Notes: generated from the sequence alone by a model not told the origin. A stretch of 9,193 nt of DNA from Thermoplasmata archaeon (GCA_021804185.1 JAJZKL010000016.1:1-9193), one strand, 5' to 3'. Counted from the first letter of the stretch, positions 1 through 7,204 are shown. A program made the numbers and translations.

Positions 1-1
1 A

Positions 2-1093
2 TTAAATGGGATGATGCACCCAATCAGTCCTGGCATACGTTCAGGATCCGACACCTCCCACCTTTCTCTCCTTGGTTATGATCCCCAGAAGGTCTACACG
101 GGGAGGGGCCCCTTTGAAGCATTGGGCATCGGTCTCGAAGTTATGCCAGGGGATGTGGCATTCAGGGCAAACTTTGGGACGGTTGATAGTGATAATACAG
201 TGATTGACAGAAGAGCAGACCGCATCTCCCGGGGCACTGAATTTCTGGCGGCATCTCTTAACATGGAAATTGAAGGATACAGCTTTAAGGTGAAGGAGGG
301 TGTGGAACACAGGGCAGCCCTTGTGATACACGGACCCGGTCTATCCAGCGCAGTTACAGACTCTGACCCACATGAAGTTGGAAAGAAGATCAATACTGTT
401 CAAGGAATTGATGAAACTGGAACAAGAACAGCAGAACTTGTGAACAGGTTTCTGGAATCCGCGAGGAGAATACTTGCCAACCATCCTGTCAATGCTGAAA
501 GGATAAAAGAGGGACTGAAACCGGCGAATCAGATTCTTCTCAGAGGCGCTGGGAAGGCCCCTGATCTTGAACCTTTCAGCAAAAAGTACAGTATGAAAGG
601 TGCATGCATAGCAGGAATACCCATGATAACTGGCCTGTGCAACATGATCGGAATGGAAATAATCAAGGTAAAGGGGGCTACAGGAAGGACTGATACAAAT
701 TATGAGGGAAAGATCAGCGCCCTTATCCAGGCACTGAAAACTAACGATTTTGTCATACTGAACTTTAAGGGTACAGATGTTGCAGGCCATGATGGAGACC
801 CACTTCTCAAGAAAAGTGTAATAGAGAGGATCGACAGGGCAATCTCTCCACTGAAGGATCTGCTCCAAGATACAGTTATAGCAATTACAGGAGATCACAG
901 CACACCATGTTCCATGAAAGATCATTCCGGGGATCATGTTCCAATCCTTTTTGTCACATATGGAAATTTAAGGGACCAGGTGAGGCACTTCGATGAAATA
1001 AGCTGCATGAATGGGGCGCTTGAGATCAACAGTATCAACGTTATGGATTACCTTCTGCAGCTTTCTGAAAGGTCAGACAAATACGGAGCTTAG
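2..1093 (+). CDS. apgM: 2,3-bisphosphoglycerate-independent phosphoglycerate mutase, archaeal type (5' end outside window)
   Basis: Interconverts 3- and 2-phosphoglycerate in cytosolic glycolysis/gluconeogenesis; belongs to the alkaline-phosphatase superfamily. The frame is open to the left edge: codons for Leu-Asn-Gly precede the first Met (position 11). The family normally has about 45-50 residues before this point, with the first metal-binding Asp, so Met at 11 is internal and the gene is 5'-partial. Visible hallmarks are PGIRSGSDTSHLSLLGYDP at the left end, whose Ser (codon at 47-49) matches the phosphorylated serine region, and TGRGPFEA just after it. A K-G-T-D-x-x-G-H-D-G-D block lies near 770-800, and the C-terminal metal-binding TGDHSTPCSMKDHSGDHVP lies near 889-945. 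The C-terminus looks complete and ends in TAG. About 360 of roughly 405-410 residues are present. Assignment is secure; the true start cannot be seen. Confidence 0.93.
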   Translation, partial: LNGMMHPISPGIRSGSDTSHLSLLGYDPQKVYTGRGPFEALGIGLEVMPGDVAFRANFGTVDSDNTVIDRRADRISRGTEFLAASLNMEIEGYSFKVKEGVEHRAALVIHGPGLSSAVTDSDPHEVGKKINTVQGIDETGTRTAELVNRFLESARRILANHPVNAERIKEGLKPANQILLRGAGKAPDLEPFSKKYSMKGACIAGIPMITGLCNMIGMEIIKVKGATGRTDTNYEGKISALIQALKTNDFVILNFKGTDVAGHDGDPLLKKSVIERIDRAISPLKDLLQDTVIAITGDHSTPCSMKDHSGDHVPILFVTYGNLRDQVRHFDEISCMNGALEINSINVMDYLLQLSERSDKYGA

Positions 1094-1125
1094 ATAATGG
1101 CTTATTAACCATAAACATAGATATG

Positions 1126-1134
1126 TTTAAATAT
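1126..1134 (+). promoter_or_regulatory. TATA-like box (TTTAAATAT) for the membrane-protein gene
   Basis: TTTAAATAT is centred at about 1130, in the 55-base gap after apgM. It is 28 bases before the ATG at 1158, which fits an archaeal TATA box giving a leaderless transcript. No Shine-Dalgarno sequence lies before the start. This argues that the gene is not simply an apgM operon member. Confidence 0.5.
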
Positions 1135-1157
1135 CTTGTAGGGAATATGTGTCCGAC

Positions 1158-1826
1158 ATGAGTATGACTCTGAAGAGATCCAGGATCAGGACCATTAAAG
1201 ATTCCTGGAGAGACTGGACAATTTACCGAACAATGAAGAAAAATGAGAGTATGAAGTCCATGATATACTCCCAGCCAAAGGGCATATTTTATGGGATAAT
1301 ATTTTCTCTGATCATGTGGTGGATACCCATTGCAGGTCCAGCAGCGGCAGGATACATAGCCGGGAGAACATCTGGAACGCCTTCCAAGGCAGTTATATCA
1401 ACACTTGTAGCCACTTCGATCCTTATGATTCTCACAATGATGTTCCTTCCCTTCAGAACTGGTGTCCTAAGTTCAGTGGGCACCTACCTCAGTTCAGGGG
1501 TTATTGCGGTTTCAGGATCAAAACTGGTAGCATATTCCGGTTTCATTACTGATCTCTATACCTCATATGGAATACTCAAGACACTCACCATAATAATGCC
1601 CGGTTCCCTCATAATATTGAATGTTTTCGGATACGCGGGAGGCTTCATGTCGCAGATAAAAAGACAGGAAGAAAATTACGCCGCAGGGTATCTTAAGAAC
1701 AGTGTTGGAACCTCCGTCGCAAACAGGGGCAGATCCTCGAACCCAGATGAAAGGAAAATAATTAGAGAATTCAAGGATGCTAGGAATGATAGTGAAGATG
1801 GTGTTGGGGACTGGACCTACCTCTGA
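1158..1826 (+). CDS. Unrecognised multi-pass membrane protein
   Basis: I do not recognise a family with confidence. The frame opens at GTG 1149; ATG 1158 is chosen because the TATA-like box at 1126-1134 places the transcript start close to it. The protein has about 222 residues. A basic N-terminal arm (about 45 residues, rich in Lys/Arg/Met) precedes a hydrophobic core with about four membrane segments. Numbering from GTG, these lie near residues 47-70, 83-102, 105-127 and 143-166. The first contains a Pro/Gly-rich turn (WWIPIAGPAAAGYIAGRTSG), resembling the glycine-rich segments of small archaeal DUF5518-type proteins; that likeness is only a hint. The C-terminal 55 residues are charged and probably cytosolic (RQEE, DERKIIREFKDARNDSEDG). 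No enzymatic motif or signal peptide is visible. It sits between apgM and serS with no functional link to either. Confidence 0.75.
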   Translation: MSMTLKRSRIRTIKDSWRDWTIYRTMKKNESMKSMIYSQPKGIFYGIIFSLIMWWIPIAGPAAAGYIAGRTSGTPSKAVISTLVATSILMILTMMFLPFRTGVLSSVGTYLSSGVIAVSGSKLVAYSGFITDLYTSYGILKTLTIIMPGSLIILNVFGYAGGFMSQIKRQEENYAAGYLKNSVGTSVANRGRSSNPDERKIIREFKDARNDSEDGVGDWTYL

Positions 1827-1839
1827 AGTGAAATGAATA

Positions 1840-1848
1840 TTTCAAATA
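1840..1848 (+). promoter_or_regulatory. TATA-like box for serS
   Basis: The AT-rich stretch TTTCAAATA is centred about 26 bases before the serS ATG at 1870, in the 43-base gap after the membrane-protein gene. No Shine-Dalgarno sequence is present, so a leaderless serS transcript is the simplest reading. The box is imperfect (it contains a C). Confidence 0.4.
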
Positions 1849-1869
1849 CGTGATTAGATTTCTGTTACC

Positions 1870-3201
1870 ATGATCGATGTCAAGAAACTCAGGGAAAATC
1901 CTGAGATTTATTACAAGGCAGCCGAGAACAGGTTTTATGGTAAGGAATTCATTGACCGTTTTTTTGAACTTGACGGGAAATGGCGTGAGAATCTCAAGCA
2001 GATTAACGACCTAAAGCATGAGAAGAACATTGCCACTGGAGAGATTTCAAAAAAAATAAAGGAGAAACAGGATATTGAACCGATCAGGGAAAAAGTCAAG
2101 GACCTGAATTCAAAAATAGACAGCCTTGAAGCAGATCAGAAGGACATAGAGACAGAACGGAACAGGGCTGTTTATGCCATACCCAATCTTCTGCATGAAA
2201 CTGTTCCCATATGCAAGGGAGATGAAAATAACAGAGTCGTTAAAACTTGGGGAGTGGCAAAGGTTTTCAGGGATGATGTGCCAGAGTACAGGAAAGCCAC
2301 CGATAATACGGGTCAGTATATCATAGCAGAAGAGAGACCAATGAGCCATGTGGACCTGGCGGATAAACTGAGGCTTGTCGATCTTGAAAGAGCTGGAAAA
2401 GTGGCTGGAGCAAGATTCTATTATCTGAAGAACAGACTTCTTAAACTTGAGATGGCGCTGGAGAACTTTGCTGTTGATTTTCTTTCAGAAAGGGGGTTTT
2501 CTGTTGTGGAACCACCCTATATGCTTAATTACCAGTCCATGTCAGGATCAACAGACATGGAAACTTTCAGGGACACCCTTTACAAAATAGAAGGTGAAGA
2601 TCTCTACCTCATCTCCACTTCAGAACATGCAATAGCATCCATGCTCAGAAGCGAGATCCTTGAAGAGAGCGAACTCCCCCTGAGAATAGCTGGTTTTTCC
2701 CCATGTTTCAGAAAGGAAGCAGGTGCCCATGGAAAGGACACAAAGGGTATCTTCAGGGTTCACCAGTTCAATAAAATAGAACAGTTCATCTTCTGCAGGG
2801 AAGAGGACTCCTGGGATTTTCTTGAGGAACTGCTCAAGAATTCAGAGGAGATATTCCAGAGGTTGAACATACCCTACAGGGTTGTTAATGTGTGCTCAGG
2901 AGAGCTTGGATCGCTGGCTGCTAAGAAATACGACATTGAGGCTTGGTTTGGATCGCAGGGAAAGTTCAGGGAAGTTGTGTCGGCTTCAAATGACACAGAT
3001 TACCAGGCCAGATCACTTGACATAAGGTACAGAACAAAAGACGGTAACCTTACCCCCCATACCCTTAATTCCACTGCAATAGCAACTACAAGGGTGCTGG
3101 TGGCAATAATGGAAAACAACCAGACTGAAGATGGTGAGGGAATAATGGTACCTGAAGCCCTGGTACCTTATACAGGGTTTGATATCATATCCGCAGACTG
3201 A
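1870..3201 (+). CDS. serS: Seryl-tRNA synthetase (class II)
   Basis: Charges tRNA-Ser with serine in the cytosol; also provides Ser-tRNA for selenocysteine synthesis where that pathway exists. At 443 residues it has the usual length of the common (bacterial/eukaryal-like) SerRS, not the rare methanogen type. Residues 1 to about 110 form the charged helical hairpin that grips the long variable arm of tRNA-Ser. The catalytic core shows motif 1 (FLSERGFSVVEPPYM), the serine-binding TSE loop (T250-S251-E252), motif 2 (CFRKEAGAHGKDTKG, with Arg281) and motif 3 (LNSTAIATTRVLVAIMEN, with Arg408). The motif 3 variant STAIATTR, instead of GSGLAVGR, is typical of archaeal sequences. It ends with the conserved VPEALVPYTGFDII tail. 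ATG 1870 is supported by the upstream TATA-like box and the family N-terminus (MIDVKKLRENPEI). The gene converges on the minus-strand oxidoreductase with a 7-base gap. Confidence 0.97.
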   Translation: MIDVKKLRENPEIYYKAAENRFYGKEFIDRFFELDGKWRENLKQINDLKHEKNIATGEISKKIKEKQDIEPIREKVKDLNSKIDSLEADQKDIETERNRAVYAIPNLLHETVPICKGDENNRVVKTWGVAKVFRDDVPEYRKATDNTGQYIIAEERPMSHVDLADKLRLVDLERAGKVAGARFYYLKNRLLKLEMALENFAVDFLSERGFSVVEPPYMLNYQSMSGSTDMETFRDTLYKIEGEDLYLISTSEHAIASMLRSEILEESELPLRIAGFSPCFRKEAGAHGKDTKGIFRVHQFNKIEQFIFCREEDSWDFLEELLKNSEEIFQRLNIPYRVVNVCSGELGSLAAKKYDIEAWFGSQGKFREVVSASNDTDYQARSLDIRYRTKDGNLTPHTLNSTAIATTRVLVAIMENNQTEDGEGIMVPEALVPYTGFDIISAD

Positions 3202-3208
3202 CACCTGG

Positions 3209-4663
3209 TCATGCTGATCTCTCTGAGTAAGCTATCTTTGCAGCCATGGGCGAGTATTTTTTCCATCTGTCAACCAGAGGTATGAATTCTTCCGATACCC
3301 TGTCCATTAAATTAAGGTATTGAAGTATTCCAAGCACAGCCTGGTCCGCGTCCCTGACTGCACTTATGAGGTCCCTGTTTCCGTTGGTGGAATCCCCCCC
3401 AGAGAAAAGACCCGGTATTGAGGTCATGCCATTGGGGTTTACAATGGGCTGCCCCTGGGGAGTTAACCTGAGTTTCCTGAGATATTCCTCCTCCATAAAG
3501 GTATAGTCGTTTTCCTGTCCTGTTGCCTCTATAACATAATCGGCATCAATTATCTGGACCTTATCCTTGTTTGGAACTGGTTTTGCTCTTCCCTTGCCGT
3601 CTGAAACCATATCGTTCTGCCAGTATTTTACAGCTACAACCCTGTTGCCTTTCTTTACGTACTCGAAGGGGGTTACTTCCCAGACATAGTGCACGCCCTC
3701 CTCATCAGCCTCTTCCATCTCCTCCTCTGCGTTCATGGATGGATATCCAGGTCTGTCGACTTCTCTTCTACGGTAGAAGATGTAAGAATTCTGAGCTCCA
3801 AACCTAAGAGCGGTCCTGGATGAATCGTTGGCTGTGAATCCTCCCCCTATAATCACTACATTCTTTCCAACATCGATTCTTTCACCAAAACTTGATCTCC
3901 TCAGAAATTCTGTTGCGTGAACAACGTTCTCCGCATCACTTCCCGGTGTGCCGGTCATTCTTGGTTTCTGGTTTCCCACAGACATGAACACGGCGTCATA
4001 GCTGTTCATCAATTCCTTGAATGACACATCCTTTCCGACTTTCGTGTTCAGACGGACCTCGACTCCCTGTGAGAGAATGTACCCTATCTCCTTGTCAAGA
4101 ACATCCTGTGGTAGCCTGTATCTTGGAATACCGGTTTTCATGAAACCTCCCAGAGCAGGCAGTTTTTCGTAAATTGTGACTTTTACTCCCTGTATGGAGA
4201 GATAATAAGCAGCTGTGAGCCCAGCTGGACCGCCACCTATAATAGCAACTTTTTTTCCAACAAATTTCTTCTTGGGAACGTTTATTATGCTTGAATAATC
4301 ATCAAATTTATCTGCAGCGTATCTCTTCAGGTGCCTTATTGCAATGGGTCCGCCTGTGTCGTAAAGAACACAGATGTCTTCACACATATGTGTACACACG
4401 CGACCTATAATCGCCGGAAATGGAAGGTTCTCAAATACAATCCTCACTGTCTGTGCCGGATCTCCTACAGCTGTGCTTTTAATATAACCTCCAATATCCA
4501 GGCTGGCGGGACATGACTGTGTGCATATGTTACAGCCTATGCAACGACTCGCTTCTGCTACGGCCGAACTGTCTGAATATTCTTCCAGAGGCTCTATTGT
4601 AAAACCCTGAAGCCTCTTCTTGGGATCAGCATGGTTTATTTTAACGCGTTCAAAGCTAAGCAT
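3209..4663 (-). CDS. GltD/NfnB-type NAD(P)-dependent FAD/Fe-S oxidoreductase
   Basis: A 484-residue member of the family containing the glutamate synthase small subunit, NfnB/SudA and the N-terminal part of dihydropyrimidine dehydrogenase. It moves electrons between NAD(P)H and an iron-sulfur partner through FAD. The N-terminal domain carries C41-x2-C44-x2-C47-x3-C51-P and, after NLPFPAIIGRVC, a second group C90, C94, C98 (two predicted 4Fe-4S sites). The FAD Rossmann motif is G143-G-G-P-A-G148. The NAD(P) motif is G273-G-G-F-T-A-N-D280, where relatives usually have GGGNTAMD. The C-terminal FAD motif (IPGLFSGGD, then NRDLISAVRDADQA) is intact. No gltB-like large subunit or NfnA is in the window, so calling it glutamate synthase would be premature. 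It lies 103 bases downstream of the encapsulin gene on the same strand, with its own promoter-like sequence. The electron acceptor cannot be told from sequence. Confidence 0.88.
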   Translation of the reverse strand: MLSFERVKINHADPKKRLQGFTIEPLEEYSDSSAVAEASRCIGCNICTQSCPASLDIGGYIKSTAVGDPAQTVRIVFENLPFPAIIGRVCTHMCEDICVLYDTGGPIAIRHLKRYAADKFDDYSSIINVPKKKFVGKKVAIIGGGPAGLTAAYYLSIQGVKVTIYEKLPALGGFMKTGIPRYRLPQDVLDKEIGYILSQGVEVRLNTKVGKDVSFKELMNSYDAVFMSVGNQKPRMTGTPGSDAENVVHATEFLRRSSFGERIDVGKNVVIIGGGFTANDSSRTALRFGAQNSYIFYRRREVDRPGYPSMNAEEEMEEADEEGVHYVWEVTPFEYVKKGNRVVAVKYWQNDMVSDGKGRAKPVPNKDKVQIIDADYVIEATGQENDYTFMEEEYLRKLRLTPQGQPIVNPNGMTSIPGLFSGGDSTNGNRDLISAVRDADQAVLGILQYLNLMDRVSEEFIPLVDRWKKYSPMAAKIAYSERSA

Positions 4664-4696
4664 TTTGCGTACCCTTACCTCTTAATAACTGCAAGA

Positions 4697-4705
4697 GTTA
4701 TAAAC
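4697..4705 (-). promoter_or_regulatory. TATA-like box for the oxidoreductase gene
   Basis: On the minus strand this reads GTTTATAAC, a good archaeal TATA box centred 38 bases before the ATG at 4663. It predicts a short leader of about 12 nt. A weaker AT-rich alternative (minus strand AGTTATTAA, 4682-4690) lies nearer the start. Its presence suggests the oxidoreductase can be transcribed separately from the encapsulin gene. Confidence 0.45.
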
Positions 4706-4766
4706 ATTTTTTAGTTCAGAATTATAAAATATGGCGCTTGGGGCATTTCTTTTAACTCCTGACGGG

Positions 4767-5774
4767 TTATTTTGTCTTCCATGCCATTCTGACTGCAGAT
4801 CTTCTATCAAACAGCATTGGTGCCAGCTTAGCGTATATAACATAGTGATCTGATGAGACATCTTCCCTGATCTTCCTTATTTCAGGGAAGGTCTTTATGA
4901 ATACCCTGAAAGATCCTCTAGCCAGAACCAGAAACTGATCCTCCTTTATCAATGGTGTAACGTGGATTCCTTCCACCAGTTCCCTGACCATTTCCATTTC
5001 GGTCTGACCTGTGGATTCAACCTCTCTCAAAAGCAGTTCATATGCAGATGATGACATAAGCAATTCCGGTTTCTCACTGTAACCTGAATCAGAAAGGAAC
5101 TCTATGGCCTTCACAATATCTTTTGCGACATTTCCGGATTTGGACCAGTCGCCCGGCTTCATGTCAGTGGCCCTCTTTATCAGTGACAGTTCGTGGTCTG
5201 CCATGACTATTTTATTGACGGTGGCATAGAATCTTCTCAGGCCAGTTTCCTCCTCCATTTTTTTATACTGGCTGTCGCCGTGTTTGTGAACATCGTATTC
5301 CACTGTAACCTGTGAAAGAGGAATTATTTTCTGATTGTCTTCAGGCAGAGGCAACCCATCCTGAGACCATCTGATTTCATCGACACTGGTTAAATAGTGG
5401 ATCTTAAATGGTTTCAAATCGGTTTCACCTTTCTCCTCTGATCCGTGGAATTCTTTATTAGGGGCGTCCATTGGAAACTCCTTATGCTTGCCCAGTAGAT
5501 CTGAAGCCTCTTTCCACCCTCCACTGATTTTTTCAAAATCCTCAGGGACGTACTCATACATGAGCCTCATGAATTCTCCGAAATGAGTAACTTCCTCTTT
5601 TGCAATATCTTCATGTACTTTCTTGAATGATCCTTCAGGCATGAGTTTCGACTGCTGTAGATAAAAATTAATTGCATCCAGTTCTGCAGCAAGTGCAAGC
5701 CTGATTGACCTTGAAATTTCCTCATTGTCTAGCGTTTTTGTCCTTTCCAGTTCGGACGGGTCTTTTGAAAACAT
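4767..5774 (-). CDS. Encapsulin shell protein with fused N-terminal ferritin-like domain
   Basis: Predicted to self-assemble into an icosahedral protein shell in the cytosol, with ferroxidase domains facing inward to oxidise and store iron. It has 335 residues. Residues 1 to about 100 form a ferritin-like two-helix domain: AELDAINFYLQQS carries Glu31 and AKEEVTHFGEFM carries Glu61 and His64. This matches the Glu/Glu/His metal-site spacing of encapsulated ferritins (E32/E62/H65 in Rhodospirillum). From memory the domain closely resembles the N-terminus of the P. furiosus virus-like-particle protein. A Gly/Lys/Glu-rich linker (about 100-120) leads to a divergent HK97-type encapsulin domain (about 125-335). 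Its typical elements include an LLMSSSAYELLLREV segment, the VRELVEGIHVTPLI strand-turn, LVLARGSF and the closing RRSAVRMAW. The shell N-terminal helix looks shortened. The start is fixed by a TATA box centred 27 bases upstream. A palindrome lies between box and start. Confidence 0.87.
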   Translation of the reverse strand: MFSKDPSELERTKTLDNEEISRSIRLALAAELDAINFYLQQSKLMPEGSFKKVHEDIAKEEVTHFGEFMRLMYEYVPEDFEKISGGWKEASDLLGKHKEFPMDAPNKEFHGSEEKGETDLKPFKIHYLTSVDEIRWSQDGLPLPEDNQKIIPLSQVTVEYDVHKHGDSQYKKMEEETGLRRFYATVNKIVMADHELSLIKRATDMKPGDWSKSGNVAKDIVKAIEFLSDSGYSEKPELLMSSSAYELLLREVESTGQTEMEMVRELVEGIHVTPLIKEDQFLVLARGSFRVFIKTFPEIRKIREDVSSDHYVIYAKLAPMLFDRRSAVRMAWKTK

Positions 5775-5779
5775 AAATG

Positions 5780-5794
5780 GTTATTACCAATAAC
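5780..5794. promoter_or_regulatory. Perfect 6-3-6 palindrome, candidate operator of the encapsulin gene
   Basis: GTTATT-ACC-AATAAC is an exact inverted repeat. It lies between the TATA box (5797-5805) and the encapsulin start codon (5774), at about -6 to -20 on the minus strand. A factor bound here would block polymerase recruitment, the usual geometry of archaeal repression. The core TTACCAAT (5784-5791) recurs twice in the tauE-pdxS intergenic region. The identity of the regulator is unknown; an iron- or redox-responsive factor would suit the gene's role, but this is inference. Confidence 0.5.
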
Positions 5795-5796
5795 TA

Positions 5797-5805
5797 CTTA
5801 AATAT
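5797..5805 (-). promoter_or_regulatory. TATA box for the encapsulin gene
   Basis: Minus strand ATATTTAAG is centred at 5801, 27 bases before the ATG, with no Shine-Dalgarno sequence. This fits a leaderless transcript starting at or next to the start codon. It shows that the encapsulin gene need not depend on readthrough from the upstream transporter operon. Confidence 0.55.
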
Positions 5806-5835
5806 TGAAGATAAATAATTATGATTCCCGTAAGA

Positions 5836-6237
5836 TCAGAAATGAACAAAAACCGGAACAACAAGCATTGCAAAGAGGAGATCAAAGAGTACAATGCAGC
5901 TCAGAAGTATGTAAAGCCAGTTCTTTTCAATGTAGAATGACATAAGTGCAGTTACCACCACAGTGATGGGTGTGAATATGAGAATCCATAGTCCCAGAGT
6001 TACGAAATAAACACCATCCAGTGTCACAATTCCGTGCGGTATATTCCCCAGAGGTATGAGGTTGGAACTAAGCGTTGCACTGCGATTGTAGTAGTTTGAT
6101 AGATATTTTATAGATTCCCCGTCTGACCCTCCCTTTATAAATATTATGACTATTCCTGCTATGATCAGGGTGATACTTGTAATTACCCCTGCCTTCAGAA
6201 TCCAGCTGGTCACCAGGTCTCTATTGAAGTCTTTCAT
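5836..6237 (-). CDS. DUF1634 family membrane protein, TSUP transporter partner
   Basis: A 133-residue protein with three predicted membrane helices (about residues 15-34, 70-98 and 107-131). A hydrophilic loop between the first two helices contains GGSDGESIKYLSNYYNRS. The size, three-helix layout and position directly after a TauE/SafE gene match the DUF1634 family, which is commonly found beside TSUP permeases in archaea and bacteria. Its role is unproven; it is presumed to assist or regulate the permease. The start codon lies inside the permease gene (17-nt overlap). A strong Shine-Dalgarno-like run (6242-6251) sits 4 nt before it, so translation is coupled to the permease. The adjacent encapsulin gene begins 61 bases downstream with its own promoter. 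Confidence 0.8.
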   Translation of the reverse strand: MKDFNRDLVTSWILKAGVITSITLIIAGIVIIFIKGGSDGESIKYLSNYYNRSATLSSNLIPLGNIPHGIVTLDGVYFVTLGLWILIFTPITVVVTALMSFYIEKNWLYILLSCIVLFDLLFAMLVVPVFVHF

Positions 6238-7204
6238 GTTTCCCCTCCCTCAAATTTTTAACATACAGAGCGATTATCATAACGAACGCCAGAACCACTG
6301 ATATGATGAACTGGTATAATGTGTGTATAGGTAACAAATGTACAAGGTAAAACCCTTTCTGAACCATTTCAATCCCAAGGAACGACAGAATTCCGAAAAA
6401 TATCCAGCGGATGTTTTTGTTTGTTATCCTGACCAGTATTTTTGCACCGAAAAACGCCCCAATCAGGACACCTATGGCAGTGGCTGCGGCCAGGAAAATC
6501 TGTATGAACCCATTATACCAGTATATTGAGCTGCCAGTGGCAGCTGTGATACCAATCATGAAGTTACTTGTGGTCGTAGTAACCTTCATTGGGAGATTCA
6601 TGGCCCAGTCCATCCCAAGAACCTTCAGTGCGCCACTTCCTATTCCAAGTAATCCAGACATAACGCCTGCAAAGAACATTACAATTTCCCCAAGCCACCA
6701 TCTGACCCCATTGTACTTCACATCCTTTTTCAGTTTTGCGTCATGGTACTGTCCGGAGAGCTGGAATAACCTGGTTGACCAGTCCGGTTCTTTATGGATT
6801 GGTTCTTCATATTTCCCCCTTTTAACAGTTGGAATGAGAGATGTCAAAAGCACGATTCCAAATATAATGTAAATTACCCATGACAGATTATCCTTGTCCA
6901 GGAATACAACGGTAATGGATCCAACAATAGCTCCAAGAGTTGTTGCAACCTCAAGCCCGACACCAATCTTTATGTTTGCGATTTTTTCCTTGGTATAGGC
7001 ACTCGCAGAACCAGCTGATGTAGCAATGGTCGATATCAGGCTTGCACCAGTGGCGAAGATAATAGGCACACCGTAAAAAAGAGTTAGCAGCGGAACCAGT
7101 ACAGTGCCACCTCCCAGTCCTGTCAAGGAACCAAGAAGCCCTGCAAAAATTCCCCCAAAAACTATCTCTATGAATCTTAACAGGATTAGTAATACTGCAG
7201 ACAT
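6221..7204 (-). CDS. TSUP (TauE/SafE) family permease
   Basis: An inner-membrane transporter of 327 residues, longer than the typical 250-270, with about eight to nine predicted helices. Two inverted repeats carry the family's Gly-rich signatures: GSLTGLGGGTVLVPLLTLFYG in the first and GVMSGLLGIGSGALKVLGM in the second. Each is followed by a Thr/Ser-rich helix (ATGASLISTIATSAGS and KVTTTTSNFMIGITAATGS). Family members export or import sulfite, sulfoacetate, sulfonates, thiosulfate or other organic anions, so a sulfur anion is plausible in a sulfur-rich acidic habitat; the substrate is not readable from sequence. The second hydrophilic loop (about residues 125-165) and a C-terminal helix pair account for the extra length. 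It is first in a two-gene operon with DUF1634, transcribed from a leaderless-type promoter divergently from pdxS. Confidence 0.9.
   Translation of the reverse strand: MSAVLLILLRFIEIVFGGIFAGLLGSLTGLGGGTVLVPLLTLFYGVPIIFATGASLISTIATSAGSASAYTKEKIANIKIGVGLEVATTLGAIVGSITVVFLDKDNLSWVIYIIFGIVLLTSLIPTVKRGKYEEPIHKEPDWSTRLFQLSGQYHDAKLKKDVKYNGVRWWLGEIVMFFAGVMSGLLGIGSGALKVLGMDWAMNLPMKVTTTTSNFMIGITAATGSSIYWYNGFIQIFLAAATAIGVLIGAFFGAKILVRITNKNIRWIFFGILSFLGIEMVQKGFYLVHLLPIHTLYQFIISVVLAFVMIIALYVKNLREGKHERLQ
6242..6251 (-). promoter_or_regulatory. Shine-Dalgarno sequence for the DUF1634 gene
   Basis: On the minus strand this reads GAGGGAGGGG followed by AAAC and ATG. It lies within the last codons of the permease gene. 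It is the clearest ribosome-binding site in the window and fixes the ATG at 6237, contrasting with the leaderless first genes of the transcripts here. Confidence 0.65.

Noticed and set aside
11..13. ATG at position 11 as the true start of apgM
   Set aside because: The frame is open upstream to the window edge, and the family has about 45-50 conserved residues before this point; the gene is simply cut by the window.
341..937. Long minus-strand open frame (198 codons) inside apgM
   Set aside because: It lies opposite a clearly conserved enzyme, is Cys/Ser-rich with no domain signature, and has no promoter; it is a shadow of the coding strand.
3209..4663. Naming the oxidoreductase gltD outright
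   Set aside because: No glutamate synthase large subunit is visible, and the same architecture serves NfnB, SudA and other electron-transfer roles.
4767..5774. Prophage capsid interpretation of the HK97-type protein
   Set aside because: No terminase, portal, protease or tail gene is nearby, and the N-terminal ferritin-like domain identifies it as an encapsulin.
6411..6872. Plus-strand open frame (153 codons) inside the TSUP gene
   Set aside because: It is antisense to recognisable transporter repeats; its hydrophobic character is the mirror of the membrane helices.
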